Positions 7,635 through 17,298 of a stretch of 64,000 nt of DNA are shown one piece after another. The stretch is taken from positions 1 to 64,000 of the forward strand of contig OZ244156.1 in NCBI GenBank assembly GCA_965216395.1. The letters run 5' to 3'. Below the pieces are notes generated by a model that did not search any database, had not been told where the DNA came from, and saw nothing but the letters and a program-made list of their open reading frames with translations. Origin of the DNA: CAZBXD01 sp965216395 (GTDB taxonomy: Bacteria; Pseudomonadota; Alphaproteobacteria; Micavibrionales; SZUA-601). The position numbers and the translations under genes were made by a program. Positions within the stretch are counted from its first letter, which is position 1; each line of letters opens with the position of its first letter.

Positions 7635-8177
7635 ATGACACAAACGCAAAGAAAGACCGATCAGATCATTATCCTCGTTGATGAACAGGATAATCCCATT
7701 GGTGAAATGGAAAAAATCGAAGCGCATGAAAAGGGTTTGCTACACCGCGCTTTTTCAGTTTTTATTTTCAATGATCGGGGCGAAGTGATGTTGCATCGTC
7801 GGGCGCCCCATAAATATCATTGTGCAGGGTTATGGACGAATACATGTTGCTCTCATCCACGCGTGGGCGAAGATGTCAAAGCCGCGGCTGAAAGACGGTT
7901 GAAAGAGGAAATGGGTTTTACCGTTCCCTTGACGAAAATTGGCGATTTTGTGTATCACGCTGAGTTTGATAATGGATTATCCGAACATGAGTTTGATCAT
8001 GTCTTTGTTGGTCATTACAATGATGATCCAGTTTTGAACAGGCAAGAAACCGATGCCTGGGAATGGCGAAAATTGGATGAAATTCAAGAAGAAATCACGT
8101 TAAAACCGAAAAAATATACCCCGTGGTTTAAAATTATCTTTCAACAATTTTATCGCCAACTGAACGAACAGATCTAA
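7635..8177 (+). CDS. idi: Isopentenyl-diphosphate delta-isomerase type I
   Basis: A 180-residue Nudix-fold enzyme that interconverts isopentenyl and dimethylallyl diphosphate for isoprenoid synthesis in the cytoplasm. Family signatures are LHRAFSVFIF, the catalytic-cysteine motif WTNTCCSHP, AAERRLKEEMGF and the acidic SEHEFDHVF segment. Length fits type I enzymes (about 180). I chose the ATG at 7635 over a TTG 15 bases earlier because the sequence before the TTG shows no ribosome binding site. A TACAAT box at 7624-7629 lies so close that the transcript could be leaderless. It is the first intact core gene after the island and has a convergent neighbour at 8183. Confidence 0.92.
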   Translation: MTQTQRKTDQIIILVDEQDNPIGEMEKIEAHEKGLLHRAFSVFIFNDRGEVMLHRRAPHKYHCAGLWTNTCCSHPRVGEDVKAAAERRLKEEMGFTVPLTKIGDFVYHAEFDNGLSEHEFDHVFVGHYNDDPVLNRQETDAWEWRKLDEIQEEITLKPKKYTPWFKIIFQQFYRQLNEQI

Positions 8178-8182
8178 AGCTC

Positions 8183-9010
8183 TTATTGAGAAAGATATGG
8201 TTTTTGTACCGGTAAATAAAGGGTTTCCGCCTTGTGCCTCTTAAGTATCTTGTCGAATGTCCCATCGGTTAAAATATCATCAATCGCGTGATTAATCATG
8301 GTGACAAAACGCGGATCATCCCCGGGTAAAAGCATCGTATTCGCCTTAACCGCGACGGGCATATCTTTGTTTAAAATCACTAAACTATCTGGATTTTTTT
8401 GTAAAAAATCATGCGCCGTAATGGTATCAACGATCAATATATCCCCCTTTCCCGTGGCAAGGCCATTTAATTTGTCAGAAATCGGGGTGAGTTCGGGATA
8501 AGAAATGGTTTTTGCCTTTGGAAAATCGCGTTCAATAATTTGCGCAGGCGTCGTGCCATCGACATAGGTGAACGTGTAATCAGGACTGTTTAAAACGCTT
8601 AGATCTGTTATATTTTCATTACGTAATCGACTATCTGGACGTACCCACATATAAAGCGGTGAATAACTGACCGGTTGTGAAAATGTTGCTAAGCGGGCGC
8701 GCGCGGGTGTGGGCCAAAAATTACTACATACCGCGTCAAAACGTCCCGATGATATGCCTTCTATGGCCGTGCTCCAACCTGTTTCTTCGGCCCATTCAAT
8801 TTTAAGGGAAAGGCGACGGCCAATTTCTTGCGTTAAATCGTAAAAAATACCGCCCAGTTGTCCTGTATTCGCATCAATGGAAAGGGCGGGTTGCCATTGA
8901 ACATATCCGCAACGTATGGTGTTGGAATCCATAACTCGATCATATATTTCTCCTGCATGTGCGAAATGTGTTACAAAAATTAAGAATAATGCGCTGAGAA
9001 AAATTTTCAT
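8183..9010 (-). CDS. Periplasmic solute-binding protein, family 3 (orphan, copy 1)
   Basis: A 275-residue amino-acid-type binding protein (SBP_bac_3). Residues 1-20 are a Sec signal peptide ending AHA-G. The mature part has RCGYVQWQPALSID, the lobe motif GIFYDLTQEIGRRL and the EGISSGRFDAVCS segment. AAGGG in front of the ATG supports the start. It would bind a small solute in the periplasm, but no permease or ATPase is adjacent. Two close paralogues occur at 10010 and 41286 with the same CGY and W.EE.GW features. It may serve a distant transporter or a sensor; the ligand is unknown. Confidence 0.85.
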   Translation of the reverse strand: MKIFLSALFLIFVTHFAHAGEIYDRVMDSNTIRCGYVQWQPALSIDANTGQLGGIFYDLTQEIGRRLSLKIEWAEETGWSTAIEGISSGRFDAVCSNFWPTPARARLATFSQPVSYSPLYMWVRPDSRLRNENITDLSVLNSPDYTFTYVDGTTPAQIIERDFPKAKTISYPELTPISDKLNGLATGKGDILIVDTITAHDFLQKNPDSLVILNKDMPVAVKANTMLLPGDDPRFVTMINHAIDDILTDGTFDKILKRHKAETLYLPVQKPYLSQ

Positions 9011-9092
9011 GAAATGACCCTTATCATATTAATCAAAAGATGATAAATAATATCACAGATTAAAAATAATTCAAAAAAGGTTTTATTGCGCG

Positions 9093-9950
9093 ATGACAAC
9101 AACGATTAAAGATCTTCTAGACCCAAAACAAATTGAAGCCATCACGACCAAGGTAAGCGAGGTTTTTGTCACCTTTGGTATGGATATTTTGGGTGGTATT
9201 GTGATCCTGATTCTGGGTTGGTTGATTGCGCGATGGGCACAGCGTTCCGTGCAAAAGCTGTTGAATAAAACGCATAAAATTGATGCAACACTCAAACCTC
9301 TGATCGCCAGCATTGTTCGTTATGCGATTCTGATTCTGGTGATTATTGCGGTTTTGGGACAATTTGGCGTTGAAACAACATCGCTGATTGCGGTTCTTGG
9401 TGCGGCGGGTTTGGCCATTGGTTTGGCGTTACAAGGCACTTTATCAAATATTGCGGCGGGGGTTATGCTCCTGATTTTACGTCCGATGCGTATTGGTGAA
9501 TATATCAACGCAGAAGGTACCGAAGGCACGGTGGAAGAAATTGGCCTTTTTACATCCCGTCTTAAAAAAGTGGATGGTGTTTTTGTTTCTGTGCCTAATT
9601 CACAAATATGGGGCAAAGCGATCACCAATTTCAGCCGTAACGCCACGCGTCGCTTTGATCTAACGGTGGGGATTGGCTATGATGATAATATGGATGATGC
9701 GCTTAAGGTTTTAAAAAAACTGGCTAAAGATAAACGTATTTTAAAAGACCCTGCCCCTGAAACGATGATTACAAGTTTAGGTGACAGTGCTGTGAACACA
9801 AATTTACGGGTATGGTGTAAAACGGATGATTATTGGCCACTACGTTTTGATTTAACCAAAAAGGTTAAAGAAGAATTTGATAAGGCGAATATTTCTATCC
9901 CATTCCCGCAACGCGATGTCCATGTGCACGAAGTGAAGAAAAAAGGTTAA
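9093..9950 (+). CDS. mscS: Small-conductance mechanosensitive channel MscS
   Basis: A 285-residue inner-membrane channel that opens under membrane tension to release solutes in hypo-osmotic shock. Three hydrophobic segments occupy about 25-145. The pore helix is the Gly/Ala-rich stretch AAGLAIGLALQGTLSNIAAG, closely following E. coli MscS, then the beta domain (EGTEGTVEEIGLFTSRLKKV, VPNSQIWG) and a C-terminal alpha/beta domain ending FPQRDVHV. Length matches E. coli MscS (286). It is divergent from the binding protein at 8183 and stands alone. A second osmotic channel, mscL, is at 52959. Confidence 0.95.
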   Translation: MTTTIKDLLDPKQIEAITTKVSEVFVTFGMDILGGIVILILGWLIARWAQRSVQKLLNKTHKIDATLKPLIASIVRYAILILVIIAVLGQFGVETTSLIAVLGAAGLAIGLALQGTLSNIAAGVMLLILRPMRIGEYINAEGTEGTVEEIGLFTSRLKKVDGVFVSVPNSQIWGKAITNFSRNATRRFDLTVGIGYDDNMDDALKVLKKLAKDKRILKDPAPETMITSLGDSAVNTNLRVWCKTDDYWPLRFDLTKKVKEEFDKANISIPFPQRDVHVHEVKKKG

Positions 9951-10009
9951 AAAACAATCTTAAGTTGCTTGTTCGATTAATTCAAGGCGCTTAATCATAT
10001 AGCTTTCCG

Positions 10010-10828
10010 TTAATAATATCCATGGCTGCGGATATAACTATCAGGATATTTCTCATATTGATCGATTGCACGGTCAATAAAACCGTTGAGAAAAAGCTCG
10101 GTTAAAGAGTTGTTGATCATCGCTTTGAACTTCTCTTGCCCACGTGGAATAAGAAAAATATTGGGCACAAGAGTCAAGGGAGTATCTCCGTCAATACGTT
10201 TTAAAGTGTTTGGATTATTCTCCGTAAATTCGAAAACCGAAAGTGGTTCGGCAAAGGTGAGGTCGGCTTTTTCTGTTATCACATTAAGCATCAGGGATGA
10301 AAAATCAGATGATTGTGGGAGAGAGACTTTTTCTGCTTTGGGAAAATAATCATCCGCCATGCTATCGGTTTGCTCACCGTCTATGGTTGCTATCTTGATC
10401 TCTGGGTTATTAAGGATATTACGCGGTTGATTGTCAAAACGCGTATCATCGCCACGCACCCAAATCCAGACGGGACTATAATAAAGTGGCTTTGAATAAT
10501 CAGCGACGCGTGTGCGTGTGGCCGTGATTGAGGCCGGGGAACAAATCATATCATAGCGCCCCGTGCTTAACCCCTCAATCTGTTGGCCCCAACCCACCTC
10601 TTCGGTCCATTCAATATCAAGAGAAAGCTTCCGCCCAATTTCTTCAATAATCTCTTTATAAATTCCCCAAAGCTTACCTGTATTCAAATCTTTATTCAGC
10701 CCAACAGAATAAAGCGTATAACCACACCGGATCATATTATTTTTAATAACACGATCATAAGTATCGTCAGCATAAACTGAAGAGTAAGTTATGATAATGA
10801 AAATAAAGGTAACGATAAGTTTTTTCAT
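10010..10828 (-). CDS. Periplasmic solute-binding protein, family 3 (orphan, copy 2)
   Basis: A 272-residue relative of the protein at 8183. It has a signal peptide (KKLIVTFIFIIITYSSVYA), the RCGYTLYSVGLN start of the mature protein, GIYKEIIEEIGRKL and the EGLSTGRYDMICS motif. I place the start at the ATG at 10828, which begins a normal signal peptide; a GTG at 10840 would add four residues. No transporter genes adjoin. It is separated from copy 1 only by mscS, which suggests local duplication around it. Ligand unknown. Confidence 0.82.
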   Translation of the reverse strand: MKKLIVTFIFIIITYSSVYADDTYDRVIKNNMIRCGYTLYSVGLNKDLNTGKLWGIYKEIIEEIGRKLSLDIEWTEEVGWGQQIEGLSTGRYDMICSPASITATRTRVADYSKPLYYSPVWIWVRGDDTRFDNQPRNILNNPEIKIATIDGEQTDSMADDYFPKAEKVSLPQSSDFSSLMLNVITEKADLTFAEPLSVFEFTENNPNTLKRIDGDTPLTLVPNIFLIPRGQEKFKAMINNSLTELFLNGFIDRAIDQYEKYPDSYIRSHGYY

Positions 10829-10923
10829 GATCTGTTTCACTTATTTCATTTATAAATTGATCCAATTCTATACGAAAGACAACAATAAGAAAACCTTTAC
10901 TTAGTGCTTATTTTTGTGTATTA

Positions 10924-12360
10924 ATGCGCCTTATTATGACCGAAAAAATTGTACAAAAAACCACTGATTCTCAGCCCGATTCAAATGCGGCGAAAAAGCT
11001 GTATATTAAAACCTGGGGTTGCCAGATGAATGTGTATGACAGCCAAAAAATGGCGGATGTCTTGCGGCCAATGGGGTATCGTGAAACCGATGACCCGGCG
11101 CAGGCAGATATGATGATTTTAAACACGTGTCATATTCGTGAAAAAGCGACCGAAAAAGTTTTTTCTGAATTAGGGCGTTTGAAAAAACAAAAAGATAAAC
11201 GGGAAGCCAAAACGGGTCAAAAAACCGTCATGGCTGTGGCCGGATGTGTTGCACAAGCTGAGGGCGATGTGATCACGGATCGCGCGCCCTATGTTGATAT
11301 GGTTTTTGGTCCCCAGACCTATCACGAATTGCCCCAAATGCTCAATGAAATCACGGGTGATTTAAACGGTGATAAACGGATTATTAATACAGATTTTCCC
11401 ATTATTTCAAAATTTGACCATCTGCCCAGTGATGATGTTGAAACAGGGCCTGTGGCCTATTTATCCATCCAAGAAGGATGTGATAAATTTTGCACATTTT
11501 GTGTTGTGCCTTATACGCGTGGTGCTGAATATTCCCGCGATGTACCGCAAATTGTGCTGGAGGCTCAAAACCTTGTTAAAGCCGGTGCGAAAGAAATTCA
11601 GCTTTTAGGACAAAATGTCAATGCCTATCATGGGAAAACTAAGGCGGGTACAGAGGTTGGCTTGGCTGCCCTTATCGAAGAAGTGGCGAATATTGATGGG
11701 GTTGAACGGATTCGTTACACAACATCCCATCCGCGGGATATGGATGATGCTTTGATTAAAATTCATGGGTCTTGTGAAAAGTTAATGCCGTTTTTGCACC
11801 TCCCTGTGCAAAGTGGGTCGAATAAAATTCTTAAAGCGATGAATCGAAAACACACACATGAACGGTATCGCGATATTATTGATCAGTTGCGCGATGCGCG
11901 CCCTGATTTGGCGTTTTCATCTGATTTTATTGTTGGCTTTCCTGGTGAAACCGCCCAAGATCATGCCGATACGATGGATTTGATAGAATATGTTAATTTT
12001 GCATCTTGTTATTCATTTATATATTCAGCCCGCCCTGGCACGCCCGGCGCGGTGATGAGTGATCAAATTCATCCCGCGATTGCCAAAAAACGTCTCGCAG
12101 AAATGCAAGAACTCCTTAATAAACAACAGGTAAACTATAACCAATCCTTTATTGGGAAAACCTTACCGATTCTTTTCGATAGAATGGGTAAAAAAGAAGG
12201 GCAATTAATGGGTCGATCACCTTATATGCATTCTGTATTTGCTGAGGCTCATCCGCGTTTGATTGGCCAGATTATCGATGTTAAAATTACCAATGCACAC
12301 CCCAATGGCCTTTCAGGGGATGTTGCGCTCACCACACAAATAGGAACAAAGATTGCCTAA
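10924..12360 (+). CDS. miaB: tRNA-2-methylthio-N6-isopentenyladenosine synthase MiaB
   Basis: A 478-residue radical-SAM methylthiotransferase that turns i6A37 into ms2i6A37 in tRNAs reading UNN codons. The N-terminal domain has its three cluster cysteines (WGCQMNVYDS, NTCHIREKA, AGCVAQ), the radical SAM core has CDKFCTFC, and the C-terminus is a TRAM domain. The start could be the ATG at 10924 or at 10936 (MTEKIV); the shorter form fits the family equally well. It heads the operon with phoH, ybeY, corC and lnt, an arrangement well known in proteobacteria, and overlaps phoH by 8 bases. Confidence 0.97.
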   Translation: MRLIMTEKIVQKTTDSQPDSNAAKKLYIKTWGCQMNVYDSQKMADVLRPMGYRETDDPAQADMMILNTCHIREKATEKVFSELGRLKKQKDKREAKTGQKTVMAVAGCVAQAEGDVITDRAPYVDMVFGPQTYHELPQMLNEITGDLNGDKRIINTDFPIISKFDHLPSDDVETGPVAYLSIQEGCDKFCTFCVVPYTRGAEYSRDVPQIVLEAQNLVKAGAKEIQLLGQNVNAYHGKTKAGTEVGLAALIEEVANIDGVERIRYTTSHPRDMDDALIKIHGSCEKLMPFLHLPVQSGSNKILKAMNRKHTHERYRDIIDQLRDARPDLAFSSDFIVGFPGETAQDHADTMDLIEYVNFASCYSFIYSARPGTPGAVMSDQIHPAIAKKRLAEMQELLNKQQVNYNQSFIGKTLPILFDRMGKKEGQLMGRSPYMHSVFAEAHPRLIGQIIDVKITNAHPNGLSGDVALTTQIGTKIA

Positions 12361-13366
12361 GAATAATAAAACACCAGAACGCTTGTTAGAACTCCATTTT
12401 GAAGATAATGATCTTTTACCAGAGTTATATGGCGCGCAAAATATTCACTTGAACACAATTGAAAAACATCTCGATGTTGCCCTTTCCGCTAAGGGCAATG
12501 TGGTCACGATTGCTGGCGACAGCCATAACACCAATATGGCGCGTGATGTTTTTGACGCTTTATGGGATCGTTTACTTAATAAATTGGAGGTCACCGTGTC
12601 TGATGTCGAAGGGGCTATTCGTATTGCCACGAGTAAAGTGGATAGTCAAACAAAAGACCGTGCATTGCATGCGTTTAAAGATAAACCAAAAAAAGTGACG
12701 ACGAAGCGGAAACATATTAGTCCGCGTTCCACGACCCAATCGGATTATTTAGATGCGCTTGTAAAACATGATCTGGTTTTTGGTATTGGTCCTGCCGGAA
12801 CGGGTAAAACATACTTGGCTGTTGCCAAAGGTGTTGAAATGTTATTGGATAAAAAAGTCGATCGCTTAGTGGTAACACGTCCAGCGGTTGAGGCGGGCGA
12901 AAGACTTGGGTTTTTACCTGGTGATTTACAAGAAAAGATTGATCCGTATTTACGCCCTGTTTATGACGCGCTTTATGATATGTTGCCTGCTGATGATGTG
13001 GTTAAAATGATGGCACAGGGCAGTATTGAAATCGCGCCACTTGCATACATGCGCGGGCGTACCCTTAATGATGCCTATATCGTGTTAGATGAAGCCCAAA
13101 ATACAACCACGATGCAAATGAAAATGTTTCTCACCCGTTTGGGTGAAAATGGCCGTATGGTGATCAGTGGTGATATCAGTCAAACAGATTTGCCTAAGGG
13201 ACAATTATCGGGATTGCAACAAGCGGTTCATTTACTGCGTAATGAAAAAGAAGTTTCTGTGATTGAATTTACGGCCGAAGATGTGGTACGTCATCCACTC
13301 GTGGCAAAAATTATCAAAGCGTATGATAATTTGGATAAAAACAAAGGCAGTGATGGCGCAAACTAA
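12353..13366 (+). CDS. phoH: PhoH-family ATPase (YbeZ)
   Basis: A 337-residue P-loop ATPase linked to RNA and ribosome maintenance, usually paired with YbeY. Walker A GPAGTGKT lies near residue 140 and Walker B VLDEAQN near 245, with the PAVEAGERLGFLPGD segment typical of PhoH. The start is a TTG at 12353, supported by AGGAA six bases upstream; no ATG lies nearby in frame. It overlaps miaB by 8 bases and ybeY by 14, so translation is coupled. The N-terminal ~100 residues carry the KH-like region of the YbeZ type. Confidence 0.95.
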   Translation: MPKNNKTPERLLELHFEDNDLLPELYGAQNIHLNTIEKHLDVALSAKGNVVTIAGDSHNTNMARDVFDALWDRLLNKLEVTVSDVEGAIRIATSKVDSQTKDRALHAFKDKPKKVTTKRKHISPRSTTQSDYLDALVKHDLVFGIGPAGTGKTYLAVAKGVEMLLDKKVDRLVVTRPAVEAGERLGFLPGDLQEKIDPYLRPVYDALYDMLPADDVVKMMAQGSIEIAPLAYMRGRTLNDAYIVLDEAQNTTTMQMKMFLTRLGENGRMVISGDISQTDLPKGQLSGLQQAVHLLRNEKEVSVIEFTAEDVVRHPLVAKIIKAYDNLDKNKGSDGAN

Positions 13367-13844
13367 AATAGAGATTGCTAAAACAATATCGGATCCAAAA
13401 TGGTCAAAGATTATTGAGCCAATCGACCAAGAAATTAATCAACTCGTGCGACTTGTCGTTGAAAACTCTTTCGAACATGGCGGGGATGTTGAGGTTAGCT
13501 TGGTTTTTGTCGATGATGTGATGATACAAGATTTGAATAAGGAGTATCGCCAAAAAGATAAGCCAACCAATGTGCTCTCTTTCCCACAATGGGATGATTT
13601 TGATGATCTTGATATTATGCCACAACCTATTCTTTTGGGGGATGTGATCTTGGCGCGTGAAACAATTAGGCGCGAAGCTTTGGCGCAAAATAAAGAACTT
13701 CATCATCATCTCTTGCATTTAATAGCCCATGGTGTACTTCATTTAATCGGTTATGATCATATTGATGAAGATGAAGCACATGAAATGGAGCAGATTGAAA
13801 TTGCTGTTTTATCCCAATTGAATATTGCCAACCCTTACGTATAA
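13353..13844 (+). CDS. ybeY: Endoribonuclease YbeY
   Basis: A 163-residue metal-dependent RNase needed for 16S rRNA 3' maturation and ribosome quality control. The zinc motif HGVLHLIGYDH (H-x3-H-x5-H) is intact near residue 127, and KPTNVLSFP is the conserved upstream segment. I place the start at the ATG at 13353 (MAQTK); a GTG directly before it is in frame. A longer reading to 13263 would lie wholly inside phoH and adds sequence not seen in the family. It lies between its usual partners phoH and corC. Confidence 0.94.
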   Translation: MAQTKIEIAKTISDPKWSKIIEPIDQEINQLVRLVVENSFEHGGDVEVSLVFVDDVMIQDLNKEYRQKDKPTNVLSFPQWDDFDDLDIMPQPILLGDVILARETIRREALAQNKELHHHLLHLIAHGVLHLIGYDHIDEDEAHEMEQIEIAVLSQLNIANPYV

Positions 13845-13853
13845 TGAATCATT

Positions 13854-14735
13854 ATGTCTGAACAAACACCCAATAAAATACAAACATCTTTTCTTTCTAA
13901 GATTAAAAATGTTTTTGCAAAAAAAGAAGCACAAATGCCTGATCCTGTTTATGAAACTTTGGGCGATATCATAAACAATGAAGCACAAGCAACGGATGAA
14001 AATGATCCGCATCAACAGCGTTTGATTGCCAATGTTCTCAGTGTTTCAACCTTAACGGCTGAGGATGTTATGATTCCACGTGCGGATATTGTGGCGATTG
14101 ACATGGATGCGTCCTCGCAAGATTTACTGACACTTTTGACAGAAAAAACCTATAGCCGCATCCCTGTTTATCAAGAAAAGCTCGATGATATTGTGGGTTG
14201 TGTCAATAGTAAGGATGTTTTGGTTTATTTATCGCGCGGTGAATTACCTGTGATTAAAGATATGCTTCGCGAAGTGATGATTGTTTCTCCCTCTCTTGAT
14301 GCGCTTGATTTATTGCTTGCAATGCGAGAAAGCCGCAAACATATGGCGCTGGTTGTTGATGAATTTGGTGGTATTGATGGTTTAATCACGATTGGTGACA
14401 TGATCGAAGCCATCGTTGGTGAAATTGAAGATGAGGATGATTCAGAAGAAGAGCCGAAAATTATTCCGCAAAGTGATGGAACTATCATCGTTGGGGCGCG
14501 TGTTAATGTGACCGATTTTGAAGATGAATATGGTCAATTTTTAACACCTGAAGAACGCGAAGATGTCGATACAATGGGGGGATTAATGATGGCCATAGCG
14601 GGCCGGATGCCCACCAGAGGAGAAATCTTGACCCATCAAACAGGTTTAGAAGTTGAAATCGTTGAAGCGGATGCACGTCGCATTAAAAAACTTCGCATTC
14701 ATAAATTGCCTAATATTCAGATTGATAATGAATAA
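13854..14735 (+). CDS. corC: CorC/HlyC-family CBS-domain protein
   Basis: A 293-residue cytoplasmic protein with two CBS domains (about 75-200; VMIPRADIVAID, SRIPVYQEKLDDIVG, ALVVDEFGGIDGLITIGD) and a C-terminal CorC/HlyC transporter-associated domain (about 215-290). Proteins of this type are linked to magnesium and cobalt efflux or resistance. There is no membrane domain, as in CorC/YbeX. It follows ybeY by 9 bases and precedes lnt by 5, the same order as ybeZ-ybeY-ybeX-lnt in E. coli. Confidence 0.93.
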   Translation: MSEQTPNKIQTSFLSKIKNVFAKKEAQMPDPVYETLGDIINNEAQATDENDPHQQRLIANVLSVSTLTAEDVMIPRADIVAIDMDASSQDLLTLLTEKTYSRIPVYQEKLDDIVGCVNSKDVLVYLSRGELPVIKDMLREVMIVSPSLDALDLLLAMRESRKHMALVVDEFGGIDGLITIGDMIEAIVGEIEDEDDSEEEPKIIPQSDGTIIVGARVNVTDFEDEYGQFLTPEEREDVDTMGGLMMAIAGRMPTRGEILTHQTGLEVEIVEADARRIKKLRIHKLPNIQIDNE

Positions 14736-14740
14736 ATTAA

Positions 14741-16315
14741 ATGTTTAAAATCTGCCAAAATATTCTGGATGGTTTTGCCAATCTTTCTGTTAAACAACAA
14801 AGATTATCTGCTTTTGCCTTAGGCAGTTTAAGTGTTTTGGCATTGGCACCCTTTTATATTCTTCCGATTCTATTTATCACAATCAGCAGTTTTTTGCTTC
14901 TTCATGATCAATGTCGTTCTCTTAGACATGGGTTCTGGCTTGGCTGGTGGTATGGATTCGGGTTTTTCTTATGCGGCCTTTATTGGATTTCTTATGCTTT
15001 ATTTGTTGATATAGCTGGTTTTTGGTGGGTTATTCCTTTTGCCGTTACAGGATTGCCTGTTTTATTAAGTACTTTCTGGGGTGTGGCTAGTTTGATACTG
15101 ACATGGGTTAACAGTAAATCCGCTCTTCAGAAATGGCTCTATTTTGTGGTTGTTTTTTCTAGCTTTGAATGGTTGCGTGGCCATTTATTCACAGGCTTTC
15201 CATGGAATCTTTTTGGCTATGTTTGGGTGGGTATCCCCCATATTTTGCAATTGGGCTCCGTTGTGGGGGTCTATGGATTAACAGTCTATAGTTTTTTACT
15301 CTTTAGCGTGGGTTATGTTGTGATGCGTGAACACAAACATAAAATCCGTTATTTAGTTGTAATTTCTGCTGCTTTGCTAAGTTTTTTGACTTTATTTATA
15401 TATGGTCAAAACCGCATTGAAAAATATCAAGACATAGCAACACCGCCAACCTATATCCGTTTAATTCAGCCTCATATTTTACAAAAAGAAAAATGGGATC
15501 CTGAAAAAATAGATGAACATTTTGAAAAACTCATCATGCTTTCTCAACAAGAATCAGCTTATGATCTTTCTGCCATTATTTGGCCAGAAACCGCAACATC
15601 ATTTTTTGATACCCTGTCTGTGCGTCGCTTTAATCTAAGTATACTACGTATACTTAAGCCAAACACCTATTTAATAACGGGCGTTTTGGATTATCAACGT
15701 GATCATCAAAACATGACAACAGCCCACAACCGTTTGAGTGTTTTTGATCACGAAGGGGAACGTGTGCATTTTTATGATAAGCATCATTTGGTTCCCTTTG
15801 GGGAATATTTGCCTTTTGAAGAATATTGGCCGATTAATCCGATTGCCTCAAACGGTGTTATGTTTCAAGCAGGGAAAGGGTTAGAGACGGTCAATATCAA
15901 ACCTAGTTTACCCCCATTTAGCCCTTTGATTTGTTACGAAGTTATTTTCCCCGGTGCGGTTATAAATAAAGACTCAAACCCACGCCCCAAGTGGCTCATC
16001 AATCTTACAAATGACGCGTGGTATGGATATACAACCGGTCCGTTTCAACATTTGGCGATCACCCAAATGCGCGCCGTAGAAGAAGGATTGCCACTTATTC
16101 GTGTAGCGAATACGGGTGTTTCCGCCGTCATTGATGCAACGGGCATTATAAAAAAGAGTTTGCCTTTAAATACGCATGGCGTGATTGATAGCTCCATCCC
16201 CAGAGCCTTCGGAAAAACAACTTATAGTCAATGGGGTGATTGGATTTTTTTGCTCTGTCTTGTTTCTTTGACAGTTTTGGCTTTACTCATAAATAAAAAA
16301 ATTGACAAAAAATAG
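14741..16315 (+). CDS. lnt: Apolipoprotein N-acyltransferase
   Basis: A 524-residue inner-membrane enzyme that adds the third acyl chain to outer-membrane lipoproteins. The N-terminal ~210 residues have several transmembrane helices and the domain after that is a periplasmic nitrilase fold. The catalytic triad is visible: Glu in IIWPETA, Lys in YDKHHLVPFGEYLP and Cys in PLICYEVIFPG. A final hydrophobic helix ends the protein. It is the last gene of the miaB-phoH-ybeY-corC run; dusA follows 20 bases later. Confidence 0.96.
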   Translation: MFKICQNILDGFANLSVKQQRLSAFALGSLSVLALAPFYILPILFITISSFLLLHDQCRSLRHGFWLGWWYGFGFFLCGLYWISYALFVDIAGFWWVIPFAVTGLPVLLSTFWGVASLILTWVNSKSALQKWLYFVVVFSSFEWLRGHLFTGFPWNLFGYVWVGIPHILQLGSVVGVYGLTVYSFLLFSVGYVVMREHKHKIRYLVVISAALLSFLTLFIYGQNRIEKYQDIATPPTYIRLIQPHILQKEKWDPEKIDEHFEKLIMLSQQESAYDLSAIIWPETATSFFDTLSVRRFNLSILRILKPNTYLITGVLDYQRDHQNMTTAHNRLSVFDHEGERVHFYDKHHLVPFGEYLPFEEYWPINPIASNGVMFQAGKGLETVNIKPSLPPFSPLICYEVIFPGAVINKDSNPRPKWLINLTNDAWYGYTTGPFQHLAITQMRAVEEGLPLIRVANTGVSAVIDATGIIKKSLPLNTHGVIDSSIPRAFGKTTYSQWGDWIFLLCLVSLTVLALLINKKIDKK

Positions 16316-16335
16316 TAGTTTGATAAACCATATTC

Positions 16336-17298
16336 ATGACATTAGACAGACGTTTAAGTATTGCCCCAATGATGGATTGGACGGATCGGCATTGCCGATA
16401 TTTTCACCGTTTGCTGGCGCCACATGCATTGTTGTATACAGAAATGGTAACAACAGGGGCGCTGTTACACGGTCATATTGACCGGCATTTACAATTTAGT
16501 GATGCGGAACATCCCGTGGCTTTACAATTAGGCGGGAGTGATCCGAAAGCTTTAGCGCAATCAGCAAAAATTGGTGCTGATTACGGTTATGATGAAATTA
16601 ATTTGAATGTTGGCTGTCCTTCCAGTCGTGTACAAAATGGTGCTTTCGGAGCTTGTTTGATGAAAGAACCCAAACTTGTCGCTGCATGTGTCCAAGCGAT
16701 GCGCGATGCTGTCAAAATCCCTGTAACGGTGAAAACCCGCCTTGGGATTGATCATCATGATGATTATGAATTTGCGCATCGTTTTATTGAGATTGTTTCT
16801 CAAAAAGGGGGTGCGAATGTGTTTATTCTGCACGCGCGCAAAGCATGGCTCAGTGGTTTAAGTCCAAAAGAAAACCGTGATATCCCCCCTTTACAATGGG
16901 AACGTGTCTATCAATTAAAGAAAGATTTTCCTAATCTGCATATTTCGATTAATGGCGGTATACAAACAGTTGAGCATGTTGAGCAAGTTAAAGATCATGT
17001 TGATGGCATTATGGTTGGGCGCGCGGCCTATCAAAATCCATCCGTTTTAATGACGATGGAAGATAAAATATTCGGCTATAAAAATCCGTTATCAAAGATA
17101 GAAATTGTCGAGAAAATGATTCCCTATATGGAAGATCAGAGACAAAATTCAGTACCCTTAAAATCAATAACACGCCATATGTTAGGATTGTTCCGCGACC
17201 AAAAAGGCGCACGCCAATGGCGCCGTCTTTTAAGTGAAAACGCACCCGATTTAACCATAGACCATGTGCGCGAAGCACTCAGATTCGTTAGTGATTAG
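16336..17298 (+). CDS. dusA: tRNA-dihydrouridine synthase A
   Basis: A 320-residue FMN enzyme that reduces uridines at D-loop positions 20/20a. The signatures are SIAPMMDWTDRHCR, NLNVGCPS with catalytic Cys in GAFGACLM, and HARKAWLSGLSPKENRDIPP, which is characteristic of DusA rather than DusB or DusC. Length matches (about 320-330). It converges with sufA, and the two 3' ends overlap by 11 bases (17288-17298). Confidence 0.95.
   Translation: MTLDRRLSIAPMMDWTDRHCRYFHRLLAPHALLYTEMVTTGALLHGHIDRHLQFSDAEHPVALQLGGSDPKALAQSAKIGADYGYDEINLNVGCPSSRVQNGAFGACLMKEPKLVAACVQAMRDAVKIPVTVKTRLGIDHHDDYEFAHRFIEIVSQKGGANVFILHARKAWLSGLSPKENRDIPPLQWERVYQLKKDFPNLHISINGGIQTVEHVEQVKDHVDGIMVGRAAYQNPSVLMTMEDKIFGYKNPLSKIEIVEKMIPYMEDQRQNSVPLKSITRHMLGLFRDQKGARQWRRLLSENAPDLTIDHVREALRFVSD

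Noticed and set aside
8183..10828. A complete ABC uptake operon
   Set aside because: Only binding proteins are present; the gene between is mscS and no permease or ATPase adjoins.
13263..13352. Longer N-terminus for ybeY
   Set aside because: It lies inside phoH and is not family-like; the ATG at 13353 gives the normal length.
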